A stretch of DNA of 64,000 nt from Cucumis sativus (Eukaryota > Streptophyta > Magnoliopsida > Cucurbitales > Cucurbitaceae). The translations under genes were made by a program, and so were the position numbers. This document shows positions 1 through 11,900 of the stretch, piece by piece. The stretch is taken from positions 30,474,408 through 30,538,407 of the forward strand of contig NC_026657.2 of NCBI RefSeq assembly GCF_000004075.3, given 5' to 3'. A model generated the notes under the pieces. That model made no database searches and was not told where the DNA came from. It worked only from the letters and a program-made list of their open reading frames with translations. The first letter of the stretch is position 1. Each line of letters starts with the position of its first letter.

Positions 1-1012
1 AAAAAGATGCAGTAGTCAAGAACACCATCAATTGTGTTGTGAGGAGGAGTGCCTCTCGTGCAACAGTGTCAGAGAAGCCAACTCCTTCATGGTTCGAGGG
101 ACTCTTTTGGTGAGATATTGTCTTGTCAACTACGTTGTTATGCTCAAATATACTTAGTATACCGAATCCTGATAAATACTTAATACACCGCCCCCTCTTA
201 AAAAAACAGATACCATGTCGAACAGCAATGAGAGGAAGCTTTCCGCTGAATGGCACTTACTTTCAAGTCAATGAGGTAAAGTTAAACGGGATATGTACTG
301 TCTTTGTTCTTCAACGCTTAGTGCCACAACTTACTATAAATATTTTATTTGTAGGTGTTTGCAGATCACGAATCAAGCCTCAACCCAATAGATGTTCCAA
401 GGGACTGGATATGGAATCTACCTAGACGCACAGTGTATTTTGGGACCTCCATACCAACAATATTCAAAGGTTCCTCATAGAACATATACCTCTTATTGTG
501 TGATTGATTAAATAATAACAGTTCTTGTCCACCAGGTTTATCAACACAAGGCATCCAACACTGTTTCTGGAGAGGTACCTATTCTTAAATTACTATTTTC
601 CTATCATTTATATGCGCCATTGAGAAAAATGTTTGCTATGTGTGTGTGTGTGTGTGTCTGTGTATGTATATGTATGTATGTGTGATTGCAGATGACATAA
701 GAACAGGTGTAACATTTACAAACAATGTTAAAAATGTGAGAATAATGGTAACAGACTAACAGTTAAACAAAATTTGATTTACTGGCCCTGTGTTTGCACC
801 AACCAATGACTTCGAGTAAACATTAAACGATCATCATAAATCTCTCAACCTTATCATTCTCTACTTTCACTCAAATGTATTCACAACATGCAGGATTCGT
901 CTGTGTAAGAGGTTTTGATCAAAAAACAAGAGCACCCCGACCATTGATGGCTAGGCTTCATTTTCCAGCCAGCAAATTGAACAGAGGAAGAGGCAAAACA
1001 GAGGATCAATAA
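1..1012 (+). CDS. DEMETER/ROS1-family DNA glycosylase, 3' end (partial)
   Basis: This is the C-terminal part of a bifunctional 5-methylcytosine DNA glycosylase/lyase, which removes methylated cytosine in the nucleus during active demethylation. The gene runs off the left edge. Exons fit 1-109 (frame from base 2), 210-275, 355-469, 536-574 and 894-1012, all with GT-AG introns and consistent phases; the stop is TAA at 1010. The first exon carries a cysteine cluster (CSSQ..LCCEEECLSCNSVREAN), matching the permuted CXXC region of the family. It is followed by the RRM-like DME domain (CRTAMRGSFPLNGTYFQVNE, then ADHESSLNPIDVP, then RAPRPLMARLHFPASKL). The catalytic HhH-GPD domain and the Fe-S cluster lie outside the window, so DME and ROS1 cannot be told apart. 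The last intron (575-893) contains a TG microsatellite at about 638-658. Confidence 0.93.
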
Positions 1013-2000
1013 GAGAGCGAGGAGATGAAGCCCAAACCAGGACAGCCCAAATAACATAGCAGTAAGAAAAGAACATTTGGTAAGACAGCTTCCAACCCGT
1101 CACAAATAAGTTAATATCCATTGTAAATTCCTGTTTGACACGTGATTAACAGCATTAGAATTAGTCATTTCAAGCTCAAGTCTGAATCACTCATAAAAAA
1201 AAACTAGCGTCCGACACTAGCCATGAGATGCTTATTAATTTCTCTATCCAAGATGTGAGATGCCAGTTGCATACCAGCAAACGGAAGATTACAGCACGTC
1301 AAACTAGCGATCATCAGAAATTTAGCTGAGTGTTGAGAAGAAAGTCGTGTTTTTTTTTTTTTCAGTCAGATAAATTATTAGAGACAGAGATGGGCGTAGA
1401 GATGCAAAAGACAAGAGTATCAAATTTGGAGGCAGTGTTTAGTGGCTTGTCGGTGTGAAACAAAATATGACTCCTGTGTGAATCCGAAAGTTAGGAGGTA
1501 GTTTGGGAGCTGTATAGAAGAATATATATATATCTAGATATAGAAATTTGAAAATGCATTTAAAAACAAACTTTTGAGTAATTTTATGTTTGAAAATACT
1601 ATTCTACAATTTCGAGGAAAAGGAATACTTGGTTATTAAAGAAGCCAAAAAAAATAATACAAGTACTCTTGAACTGAAATTTTATTGGAAAAGGAATATA
1701 TTAAAAATTTTCGTTCAAACCATTGTAAGGACTCCATGGAATACCGTCGTTATGCAAAAACGGCTCGACTTTTAAGAACTTCACTCATGAGTTCATCTAT
1801 TTTGAGACATTCAGTATATCTATCTATATGGAGAGAAGGAAAGACACACACACCGACAAAATTTATCCCAAAAAAAATTGAAGGCGAAGCAAGCCAGATC
1901 ACTTCAGAATACAATCGCGAAAGCATAGAAATCTGCCAATATGCTCGTGAAAAAAAAGGTTAAATCCTCCAAAGAGCTGCTATATAAATTAGCTTAGTCC
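1013..2000. other. Region downstream of the DNA glycosylase
   Basis: Expected to hold the 3' UTR of the glycosylase gene in its first few hundred bases. The rest is AT-rich with a T run at 1351-1362 and a short TA repeat near 1522-1533. Apart from a small minus-strand frame at 1204-1314 I see nothing coding. Confidence 0.5.
1204..1314 (-). CDS. Candidate short reading frame, unidentified
   Basis: On the minus strand an ATG at 1314 opens 36 codons to a TAG at 1204. The predicted product (MIASLTCCNLPFAGMQ..., ending NKHLMASVGR) has a balanced composition, unlike the Phe/Lys/Asn-rich noise of this AT-rich region. The frame stays open further upstream (…SSQHSAKFL-M). A pyrimidine-rich CTTTCTTCTCAACACTCAG at about 1327-1345 could be a splice acceptor, making this the last exon of a minus-strand transcript that might begin in the repeated exon array at 2360-3300. 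I do not recognise the protein, and chance is a real alternative. Confidence 0.2.
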   Translation of the reverse strand: MIASLTCCNLPFAGMQLASHILDREINKHLMASVGR

Positions 2001-2359
2001 AGTTCGTTCGAACTATAGCAAAAATCTAGCGACTCACAGTTATCTCCTGAATTTCGTATACTGGAAAATATAGATTGAGCACAGACTACCAGTCATTGAG
2101 CATGAAACAAATAACTGTAGTAAGGTATATAGAAATGAACAATGTCTTGCGCAACTTCCTAAATCACCCTTCATTCAAAAATCTTAAGTTCGGCTGGATT
2201 AAAATCTACTCAAAGGCACAGACATCAAATATTTAGCAAATAATGAAAGAAAGTTAATTGGACTGAAAAAAGCACGATATGATCGTCAAGATAAATTGAT
2301 CTCCGGCCAATTTTTACTCGAACTCGAAATATAGTTAATTACAAGACCACTATATTGGA

Positions 2360-3300
2360 TGAAAACGTGTACCTTGTATCATTCGAGTGAAGCCATAGAT
2401 GGAAACCGAAGCGCAGCGTGAGATCGAACTGAAGAGAAATCAAAATGAGCTAAGACGGTTACCATTAATCAACTAATAAAAATAAACAAAATAAAAGTAG
2501 TCGAGTTATATAGTAGTGCACTGCTCCTGACTTAACCACAAACGATTCTAAAATCTTAAGCTGTTAGGCATTGGCGATCTTGTTGAAGTGCCAGAGGCAC
2601 CGTATTAATTGCAACAAAAAATGGGAGAAATAAATTGGATTTAACAAAGCAGAACATATTCATCAAATAAACTGATCTCCGGCTAAGTTCAACTCGCACT
2701 TGAAACATCTTTATAAAACTGCTATTTCAGAGCAGAAAACATACCTTGAGTCCGCAATATGAACCAAGTGCCCGTGCTGGCGGAAATCGGACCCCAGAGG
2801 AATACCGATCTGAAGAGAAAATAACAGATTGAGATCAAAGGATAACCAGTCCTTGACGATAAACAATATAAAAGTAGTCGATTATGTAGTAAATAAACAA
2901 ATCTTGCGCAAATTACAGATAATGTGATAAACTGAATTAAATTGGACGAAGCATGATGCAGTTATAATATAGACTGGTATCTGACTAAGTTCAACTAGAA
3001 CTTGAACCGTCGGTAGAGACTACTCTTACAGGTAAAGAAACGTACCTTGGTTGCGAGTGTATGATGCGAGCGAATGAGCAAAGAGAGATCGAATCGAGGA
3101 TGGAGATCGTACTGAGGAGAGTAGTGAAGAGCCAAACATGTGAGAAAGCGGGAATGAAGATGGTGGGAGGGGTAAATGGGAGAAAAATGGCTGTCTTTTC
3201 CGCTTAGCCGCCAATTTTTGTACCTTTCCCGCCCAGCTCCATTGATTTTAGGTTTTCGTTTTTTCTTTAATAAATAATCGTCTTTTTTAAACAATTATAA
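2360..3300 (-). repeat. Degenerate tandem array with three exon-like blocks (minus strand)
   Basis: Three diverged copies of a unit about 300-380 bp long. On the minus strand each copy has a CTTCAG or CCTCAG acceptor, a 56-66 nt block of related sequence (start close to TACGATCTC / ATCGGTATT / TTCGATCTC) and a CAAG|GTAYRY donor: donors near 3045, 2744 and 2368. The DNA beyond each donor is also repeated (a block containing CTCCGGCTAAGTTCAACTCG on the plus strand, at about 2300, 2673 and 2975), as is an AAAAGTAGTCGA block (2490, 2868). Because the splice-site positions survive in all copies while the DNA between has drifted, a spliced minus-strand transcript with a triplicated exon is likely. 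It has no convincing ATG-led frame, so it may be noncoding or 5' UTR. Confidence 0.55.
3225..3232 (+). promoter_or_regulatory. E2F-type site TTTCCCGC
   Basis: An exact match to the plant E2F consensus TTTSSCGC, in an unusually GC-rich patch (3180-3240) of an AT-rich region. It lies just upstream of or inside the first exon of the putative minus-strand transcript, so it may link that transcript to S phase. Eight bases can occur by chance. Confidence 0.35.
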
Positions 3301-5420
3301 TAATAATAGTTGTTTTTATATATAACAACTTTCATCTAACATATTTAAAATACATCATGATATATTTTAAATAATCGATAGCTATTTATATATGTTTGTA
3401 TTAAGTGGTGAATCCATCAATTTTACATAAAAGGACATCGTGCACTATATAATAAACACACTAAAAATATTAAAAAAACATCTTTACGTTTCACTTATTA
3501 TCCAATAACATTCATTACATTTGTAACAATAAATAAATACGTGAAATTTTTACATGATTTTTTAATGTAAATATGTAAATTTAGAATTTGCATACAAAAA
3601 AATAGAATAAATAATAATACATTTTAAGAAATCAAATTATCTTCCTTTTCGGAAATCGTTGAAATTTATGAATAAATTTGATATTTATAAAAATAAAATT
3701 ATTGATATTTGGAAAAAAAAACTATTTTGTAAAAATAATTGTAGTAGATTAAATTATGCAAAATTAAGCTAAATTTAATATATATTATAATCTAACACTT
3801 CAAAATTAATATTAAAATACAAAAATCAATAATATGAGGAAGTATGCGCTCTCTAATTCTTTAAAAAATCCGCCCTTGTTTGTATTATGATAAATAAGTT
3901 TATAGTCTCCCGTGATTCACCCATAAATTATTACACTTTATTATATTGTAAATATTTTAAAATTTTATATGCTTTAAAATAATTTTCCTTTTCTTTTTAA
4001 TTTTAAAATTTTCCTTTAATAATAAGTTTTTCATTTTTAGTTGGGTTTGGGGAATTTAATTTAAACTTGACTTCCTTCTCCTTTGCTTATTATTTATTTT
4101 CTCTCTTGGTTGAATGGCAATTGACGTGATTCCCTTCCACTTCCTTTAGATGACTAAAACTTAAGGTTTAGTATTCATTCACTCGTTTTGTAATAAATGG
4201 TTCAAACTATGTTTAGACCAACAAAATAGATTTATCAATTATTAGTAAGTTGGAGTCTCCTACTTTAATTGGTCCATTAATTTTCAATTTTTAGTTTAAA
4301 TTTTGTGTACTTGCCAGTTGCAAGAACTCTAAAAATTGACTTGTTGAGTGTGGTTTATTTGATTTATGGTGTGAATATACGTATCTAAACTATATATAAA
4401 ATGATATACGGAGACTAATCTTTACCTCGCAAAATTTTCCTTAAACTTGTTTATGGTTCGTATTTTTTCTTGCACTTGCATGTGATGTCAATATTGTATA
4501 CAATCCAACTTATGAATACATGTTTAGACAAGCAAAGACATTTTCTGTTTTTTTTAAAAACAACAACGTGATACATTATCTCATTTACGTAGGTATGGCC
4601 TACCCAATTGATATGAAATTTATATCGTAGACACAATTCACTTGTCAAATTACGATTGTTGGTGTCACATGTATAATTTTACTTGCATTAACTTTGTCAC
4701 AAACTTAAAAGTCAAAAGTTTTATCTTCTAACACTGTCTGTCGATAAAAAGTAGATAGGTTTTATTTCGTGCTTTGGTAACAATAATGACAATAGCAACA
4801 AATGCATGCACATTTTCTAATTCATAGTCGGTTAAAAAGGTAATGAACACATTCAATGTAGATAGTTTTTAACAACCATTTAATTTATTGTTTTTAGGCG
4901 TGTTTGATATGTCATAGTTTCCAACTCAAATTTTCACACCTTTGTAAGAATCAACTATCCATTCTAACATATTTGAATTACTAGTCAATTTTGTTCATAT
5001 ATTAAAAAATAAACTAAAATATCATATTTTATATAAGTTAGTTTTTATAAATAAACGAAATTGTTAACATATTTATGGACCATGGAATAAAATTAAAAAA
5101 GATTTCACATTTGTTATTCTTTTTCATCGTATTTTGTTTATAAATATTGTATTATTTGGTTTAGTAGTGGATCCGGAAAAAATTGGTAAATCTAAACTAT
5201 GAAGTAGAATAAGGAAATCAAATATTTGAGAGGAACATTCTTTATATTTTATATTATAGGATTTTTTGTTTTTGAAAATGATGTATGGAATGCTAATATT
5301 TTTTGGTTTGGTTATATTTTAAAAATGCTTTTAAATAACTAAAAAAAGAAAAGAGAAAGGGATGGAGTAGAATGGTAATTGAACCACCCAATTTATTACA
5401 CAAGGGGTGAAAATTATGCG
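3301..5420. other. AT-rich intergenic DNA
   Basis: Low-complexity AT-rich sequence between the repeated exon array and the CTR1 promoter. No reading frame, RNA gene or structured repeat could be supported. Confidence 0.6.
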
Positions 5421-5490
5421 CACGTGTCAGAGGAGGTGGAAGGGAAATGAGCTGCGTCGTCTCGAATAAGCTTAGTGGGCCTATTTAAAG
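5421..5490 (+). promoter_or_regulatory. CTR1 promoter: G-box/ABRE and TATA-like element
   Basis: CACGTGTC at 5421 combines a G-box core with an ABRE-type ACGTGTC. About 55 bp further on, TATTTAAA at 5482-5489 is a TATA-like element. Transcription from it would start near 5515 and give a 5' leader of about 250 nt before the CTR1 start at 5772. Inferred from motif and position only. Confidence 0.4.
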
Positions 5491-5620
5491 GGCGATGGAG
5501 CCAACTGCGAATTTGATTTTTATTTTTAATATCTGATATTGGGCGAAATAAATTAATTAAGAATTTATTGGACGATAGAATATTACGAAAACGCCACTAC
5601 GCCTAAAAAGTCAGTTCTGT

Positions 5621-5902
5621 ATGGTTCTCAGTTTCTCTCTCCGACAATCGAATTCCAGAAAGAGACACACCGTAAAGGTGAAAAATCGAAGAGAGGGGAA
5701 TTCTTCATCGATTCGATGGTGGATTTTAGGGTCCAAACGGATTCCAACTGATCGGAATTCTCAGAAGCTCGATGGAAATGCCCGGCAGGAGGTTGAACTA
5801 TACGCTTCTAAGTCAAATTCCAGACGACCAATACAGTGGCGGCGTTGCCGGAGCTTCGACATCTTTCATAGAAACGTCATCGGGAGAGGGGAAGAACGAT
5901 AG
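5621..5902 (+). other. Overlapping upstream ORF of CTR1
   Basis: An ATG at 5621 opens a 93-codon frame, out of frame with CTR1, that runs through the CTR1 start codon and ends at 5902. If the leader starts near the TATA-like element at 5482, ribosomes must bypass this ATG (context CTGT-ATG-G, a weak -3 base) to translate CTR1. The peptide is basic and has no recognisable domain, so any role would be in translational control. Confidence 0.4.
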
Positions 5903-8900
5903 GAGGAAGTTAGAAAGAGGATTGGATTGGGAAGTTGCTGGTGATCATAGGGCGGGCCAGCAGCAGCAGGTTAATTGGATCGGCAATATGTACTCGGCGT
6001 TTGGTTTGCAGAGGCAGTCCAGTGGAAGCAGCTTTGGAGAGAGCTCGATATCCGGGGAATACTATGCACCGACACCATCTACTACGGTGGCTAACGAGAC
6101 AGATGTATTTGGTTGTACGCACGATGATGTGCTTAGAGTTGGAGGAGATTCGAGAGCACAGGCAGGCGAGATGGCCGCTGGGGCTGGAGGTTCTTCTGCT
6201 AAGACCTGGGCCCAACAGACGGAGGAGAGTTATCAGCTGCAGTTGGCATTGGCGCTACGGCTTTCATCTGTGGCGACTTGTGCTGATGATCCCAATTTCT
6301 TGAATCCATTTCATGATGATTCAGCTTTGAGGAGGCTGATAGGTTCTGCTGAGAGTGTGTCACATCGATTTTGGGTAGAAACTGTTTTCCATCTAGCATA
6401 CGTTCTGATTCGTGCTTATGGTTTTATTGAGTTGACTTCAGTGGCCATGCCAATTCTCGTCCTGTTTTTTTTTCCTGGCATTGCTAGTCTAGACAGCAAT
6501 CAGTTTGTTATCTGCCCATTATTTGAGCAAATTCCCGATTACCCGATAAAGGATTGACATGACATCAATTTAGTATTAATCTACAAAACTGTTAACGAGG
6601 AATTGTAGGACATGTCGTAGATCTCTGATGATAGTCCGTGTTTGGGTTTATATCTATACTCACGAAGGTGTGCTTGGTGAAGGCTTATGGCCAATGAAGA
6701 GTAGAAAGGGGATTGTTCATCTAGGATGTCGCAACAGATGAAGAAAACACGAGTTTGGTTTATTGTTTTAACATCACAGTCACATTGGGTCCTTGGCATG
6801 TACATCAGGGACATTTTCCTGGGGGCAACGATGTTGTCTAAGTTAGAGTACTACGGTCCAAACAAAATATAGGGTTGGAAAATGGATATGAGTTTAGGAT
6901 CCATGTTTTGCTAACTTTCTCTCCTATTTTTGTGGTTAGCATATTACAGTAGATGCGCTAAATGGACAGTTCTAACCATATGAGCTTTGTTATGCCAATA
7001 TTTATTTGCGAGTGAAAGTTAGTTATGGACTATATCCATTGTAGTAGTTGACACCGTAAGTGTAACTGTTTGTCAATAGGTCAATTAGTTCTTATTTCAT
7101 TTAAGTTGGTTGGATTCTACTGCTAGCCATGAAAGATTAAAAAAGAACCTTATATTTGAATAAGCATGCCACTTCAATATGGAAATATAGTTATTGGGAT
7201 ATTTACTATGTCATCAATATTGAAGATTTGACATTTTTTCTTTGATTTATTGTAATGCCACCGAGAATGCATCGAGAAACATATTCGTAGGTCTAGCAAA
7301 ACGAAGTACCATTTTTCTGAATTGATGTTATGTTGTGTGGTCATATGTATCAGGTGAATGGCTGTCTATCGTACTTAGACAAAGTCCCTGATGGGTTTTA
7401 TCTAATCCATGGAGTGGATCCGTATGTATGGACTGTGTGCACTAGCCTGCCTGACAATGATCACATGCCATCAATTGAATCTCTAAAGTCTGTTGATCCC
7501 AGTACAGATTCGTCAATTGAAGTTGTTCTGATTGATCGGTGCACTGATCCCAACTTAAAAGACCTCCAAATTTGGGTCCAAAACATTTCTTGCAGCTCTA
7601 TAACTACAGAAGAGGTTGTAGACCAGCTTGCAAAACTTGTCTGCAGGAGTTTGGGGTGAGACATTCACACTAGCATTTGGAAACTTGTCTATTTCATTCA
7701 ACACCAATAACTTCCTTTCTATTGGTATCAATAGTGGCTCAGTTTCTGGAGAAGACGCGTTGGTGTCCATCTGGAAGGAGTGCAGTGATAACTTGAAGGA
7801 GACCTTAGGCTCAGTGGTTATTCCTCTTGGTGGACTTTCTGTAGGACTCTGCCGGCATCGTGCTCTTCTTTTCAAAGTGAGATCCAGTTTTGAAGCACAT
7901 CGATTGACTCTTTAAATAATTTGTTATTCCTGCATTACTTTATCCTCACCAATTTCTTATATTATTTTTTGCACATGGCTTCTGGGAAACTTGAAATTTA
8001 GTATTCTTGGACCTTCAATTTGCATAGCTACTATTTGATACAGATTACCTTTTAGTTTATCAAGTGAATTGATATAGTTCAAGGTTCGCTTATCCAAACT
8101 ATGGTATTTGCAGGTGTTAGCTGACACAATTGATTTACCCTGTCGTGTAGCCAAGGGGTGTAAATATTGCTCATGCCATGATTCTTCTTCTTGTCTAGTT
8201 CAGTTTGGGCTTGACAAGTATGCTCTCTCTGCAATACTACTTGATTCAAAAGAGTTCTAAAATGCCAATCGTCGAATATGCAGCTCAGATAACTATATAA
8301 TTTAAGCTGCTGCCTGCTGTTAATTGACGTATAATAATGCAATTCAATAATTATTACAATCTTAATCGTCATTCGAGAGAAAAAATTATATAGGATACTG
8401 GAAGAGCATAGGTATCCAATTCTGATAAAAATGGGTTATAAACAACATCACGTTGAAAAATCTCAAAATGGACTGAGATCTATATCGCAAAAAGACTTTA
8501 AGAGGCAAGAGTTAATAAGTTATTTTTTTATTGGTTTAAATCTCCTTTGAAATATTTGGTTTCGACATTGTCATGTCACTTATATTCTTTTCTATGCCTA
8601 TGTCTGTCTATTTTGTGCAATTATTAACATAGCTCCTCTTTAAATTTTAAATGTGTCTTGTGCACTTTAACAGTGCCAACCCTCCTCAGATTGACTGGCT
8701 CTCATTTTCCCTTGCTGATTCAAACTTTTAGTAATAATTTTTTGCATCTATTTAGATCTTTTGTGGGTATGGATGTTGGAGGAAGGGTTGTAGAACTGAT
8801 TATTGTTCCTCATTGTATTAATACAGTTATATGTGCCGTGGTTAATTTCTTTTTAGGGAGTATCTGGTTGATTTAATTGGCAATCCTGGTTGCTTATATG

Positions 8901-11900
8901 AGCCTGATTCTTTACTCAATGGTCCATCCTCCATTTTGATCTCCTCACCATTGCGATTTCCACGTCTAAATCCAGTAGAGCCTGCCACCGATTTCAGGTT
9001 ACTGGCTAAACAGTACTTTTCAGATTGCCAGTTGCTCAATGTTGTTTTCGATGAAGCTTCTTCATGTAATCATTCAGGTAATTATTGGGTTCTTGAGACA
9101 TTAATTTAGGAATTTGCAAATCATATTTTATTATTTCATTTTGCAATTTCCTCTTTGCAGCAATGTTGTAAGTTATAAACTGAGCTATTTTCTAATGTTC
9201 CTGAAAATTACATTGGGTGCTTAGGATCTGTCTGTTCATCAATAGATGACATGGGTGCTTAGGATCTGTCAGTTCATCTATGGATGACATTATGCAGTGG
9301 CATTACTTTGGCTGTTTTCAGCATTTAGTTTTGCAAAATACGTGGGCGCGTCCATTTTTGTGCAGTTCACCTGCATGCCCAATCACAAGTCAGCCTGTGC
9401 ACCTTTTCTTTTTTTTTTTCTTTTCACTTTTTAAAAATGTTTTTTTTTTTCTCTTTGTTATTGAAAGGGATGTATGGAAGTGGGTGCAACATGGGCTGTA
9501 TCCAAGTATTGCTCTCTAGTTTTTTTGTAGTTGTAGGTGAATTTTTTGATGGAAAACTGTTCAAATGTATTTCTGATATTAGTAACCTCAAGTTTATGAT
9601 TTTGGTTGTCTTAGTTAGTAAGCACTTGCTTTGAGTACTGATTTGGTATCTAAGGGAAAAGGGTGGTGCAACCAGGCAGAGCTGTATACATTTTTAACCA
9701 TCTAATCAAACTTCAATTTTAGAAAGTCCAGTAATTTTGCACCCCATGCTTTGATATTTTGTGAAAAGTTGGCTGACGAACACGGGAAATGATAAGAAAT
9801 AGACTTGTGCGATGTGAAAAGCTATAGTAAGGTGGAGGTTGAGGTAGCTGGGAAATTTTTTCTTGTTATGGATCTTCCAATATGGTAGATTTGTAGCTAA
9901 GAAAGGATTTACAAAGGCTGCAGTTAGTATTCAATATCATCAGATTGTATAATTCTTGTTATGCCTTGCATTTACATTTCTCGAAATTTCCATCATGCTT
10001 AATCTTGCAAGCATTCCCTTTGTATTATTTGTTTTCGCTGACAAGGTTTGTTAGTTATCATCACAGAAATTACTGTGGATGGAGAAGATGGCGCACTTCC
10101 ATTGTATCCAAAGCAGTTTGATAGGAAATTCACAAACAGAAGCAACCAAATGCTTGTCACTGGTGATAGTGATGAAAAATCCATTTTACTGCATCCAAAA
10201 ACTTCACAGCCTAACTCCCATGACAGAGATTTCCAACTGTATAAACCACGTGATAATTCTCATAGTGTTATTCAACCAACTGTCCTGGTTGAGGATTCAA
10301 TCCCACTGAAGTACATTCCACATAATAACCGTGGAAGCATGCAGTCACTTTTGGATATGTCCCAGCCAAGGATGGATTCTACTATGGATGTAAGGTTTGC
10401 AGCGGGAGGTCAGCTAATACCAAGCAATCGAAGTAATACACTTCCCCTTGGTGCGGAGGATTTGGACATTCCATGGGGTGATCTTGTTTTAAAAGAAAGA
10501 ATAGGAGCAGGTATAGGTCCTGCAAATTTGAAAAAGAATATGGATTTTTAAATATGATAATTGGCTCGTAATGCAATGATGTAAATCTGTCTGTAGAATT
10601 CATTTCAGTTAAACTTATAAGGCCATTCTGAGCATATTATTGGAATTTCAGGTTCCTTTGGAACTGTGCATCGTGCTGATTGGCATGGATCGGTGAGTCA
10701 TGCAAGAAATGGTTGATGATTGTTATTTTACGAAATCAGTCTATTATGCGAGCATGTGGCTTTTACTTTATTTTGAGTCAATGTTGTGATGCACACAATT
10801 CTTGTTTAATGTGACGTTTAACTCTTTTGTGAGTCTGATATTGGAGACATATAACCACCAGATTATTCTTATATTTTACTTGATACATGAACATCTCTTG
10901 TACAAATTCTTATAGTATGATTCCTATCTTACTTTCCCGTCAATGCACTTGCCTTTTCCCATTGTATTAGAAGATATTATTATGATGCAATGTGATTATG
11001 CGTCATTGTAGGGAACATTTTTATATGTTGCAGTTCCTCTGGATGTGAATGGAAACCCTGTCTTGTCCTACTTATCTAGCTATACTTTTGCAGTTATTGA
11101 GTAATTGAAGATTTTGTCTTTATGCCTCAATTCAAATGGCGCTTTTTCATTATCTTTTTAATATCAGTACATTGTCTTCCCCACCATTATTTCTAAGAAT
11201 TTATCATGGGCGTGTCAGGAAGTTGCTGTGAAGATCCTCACAGAACAGGACTTCCATCCTGAACGTGTTAATGAGTTTCTGAGAGAGGTACTCAGTGGCG
11301 AAAATCTCAATTATATGTGATCTAGGGGACATCTTATTTTGTTGACTCTGGTTTTGTTTCTTTATTTTTGCATGATAGGTTGCTATCATGAAATCTCTAC
11401 GACATCCTAATATTGTACTGTTTATGGGTGCGGTGACCAAGCCACCAAACCTGTCCATTGTAACCGAATATCTATCGAGGTTTTCTTTTACCATCTTCTT
11501 TCTTCTAATTAATTTTGAAAAAGTTAGCCCAAATATTTTGCAAACTTTGTGCTAGGTATAAAAGAAAACAGATAGAAAATGATCGAAAGTTGAAGAATTG
11601 GTTTTATTTGCAGAGGTAGCTTGTATAGGCTTTTGCACAAGTCAGGTGTCAAAGACATAGATGAAACACGTCGGATAAATATGGCTTTTGATGTGGTATG
11701 TATATTTTAATGACTCACCGACTGTCAACCCCGGGGTTTTATCTTTTGCTGGGTTGTTATCCAATTTTGATGTTGTCTATCTTTTGTTAAAGAACTTGAT
11801 AATTTGTTTTCGTACAGGCAAAGGGAATGAACTATCTCCACAGACGTGATCCTCCAATTGTTCATCGTGATTTAAAATCACCAAATCTTTTAGTTGACAA

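Noticed and set aside
2995-3294. Minus-strand open frame of about 99 codons over the first exon of the repeated array
   Set aside because: The nested shorter frame starts with TTG, not ATG, and the frame runs through a strong splice donor (CAAG|GTACGT). The product is low-complexity; better explained as part of a noncoding or leader exon.
9280-9634. Overlapping plus-strand open frames
   Set aside because: They lie in CTR1 intron 5 and consist largely of translated T-rich sequence.
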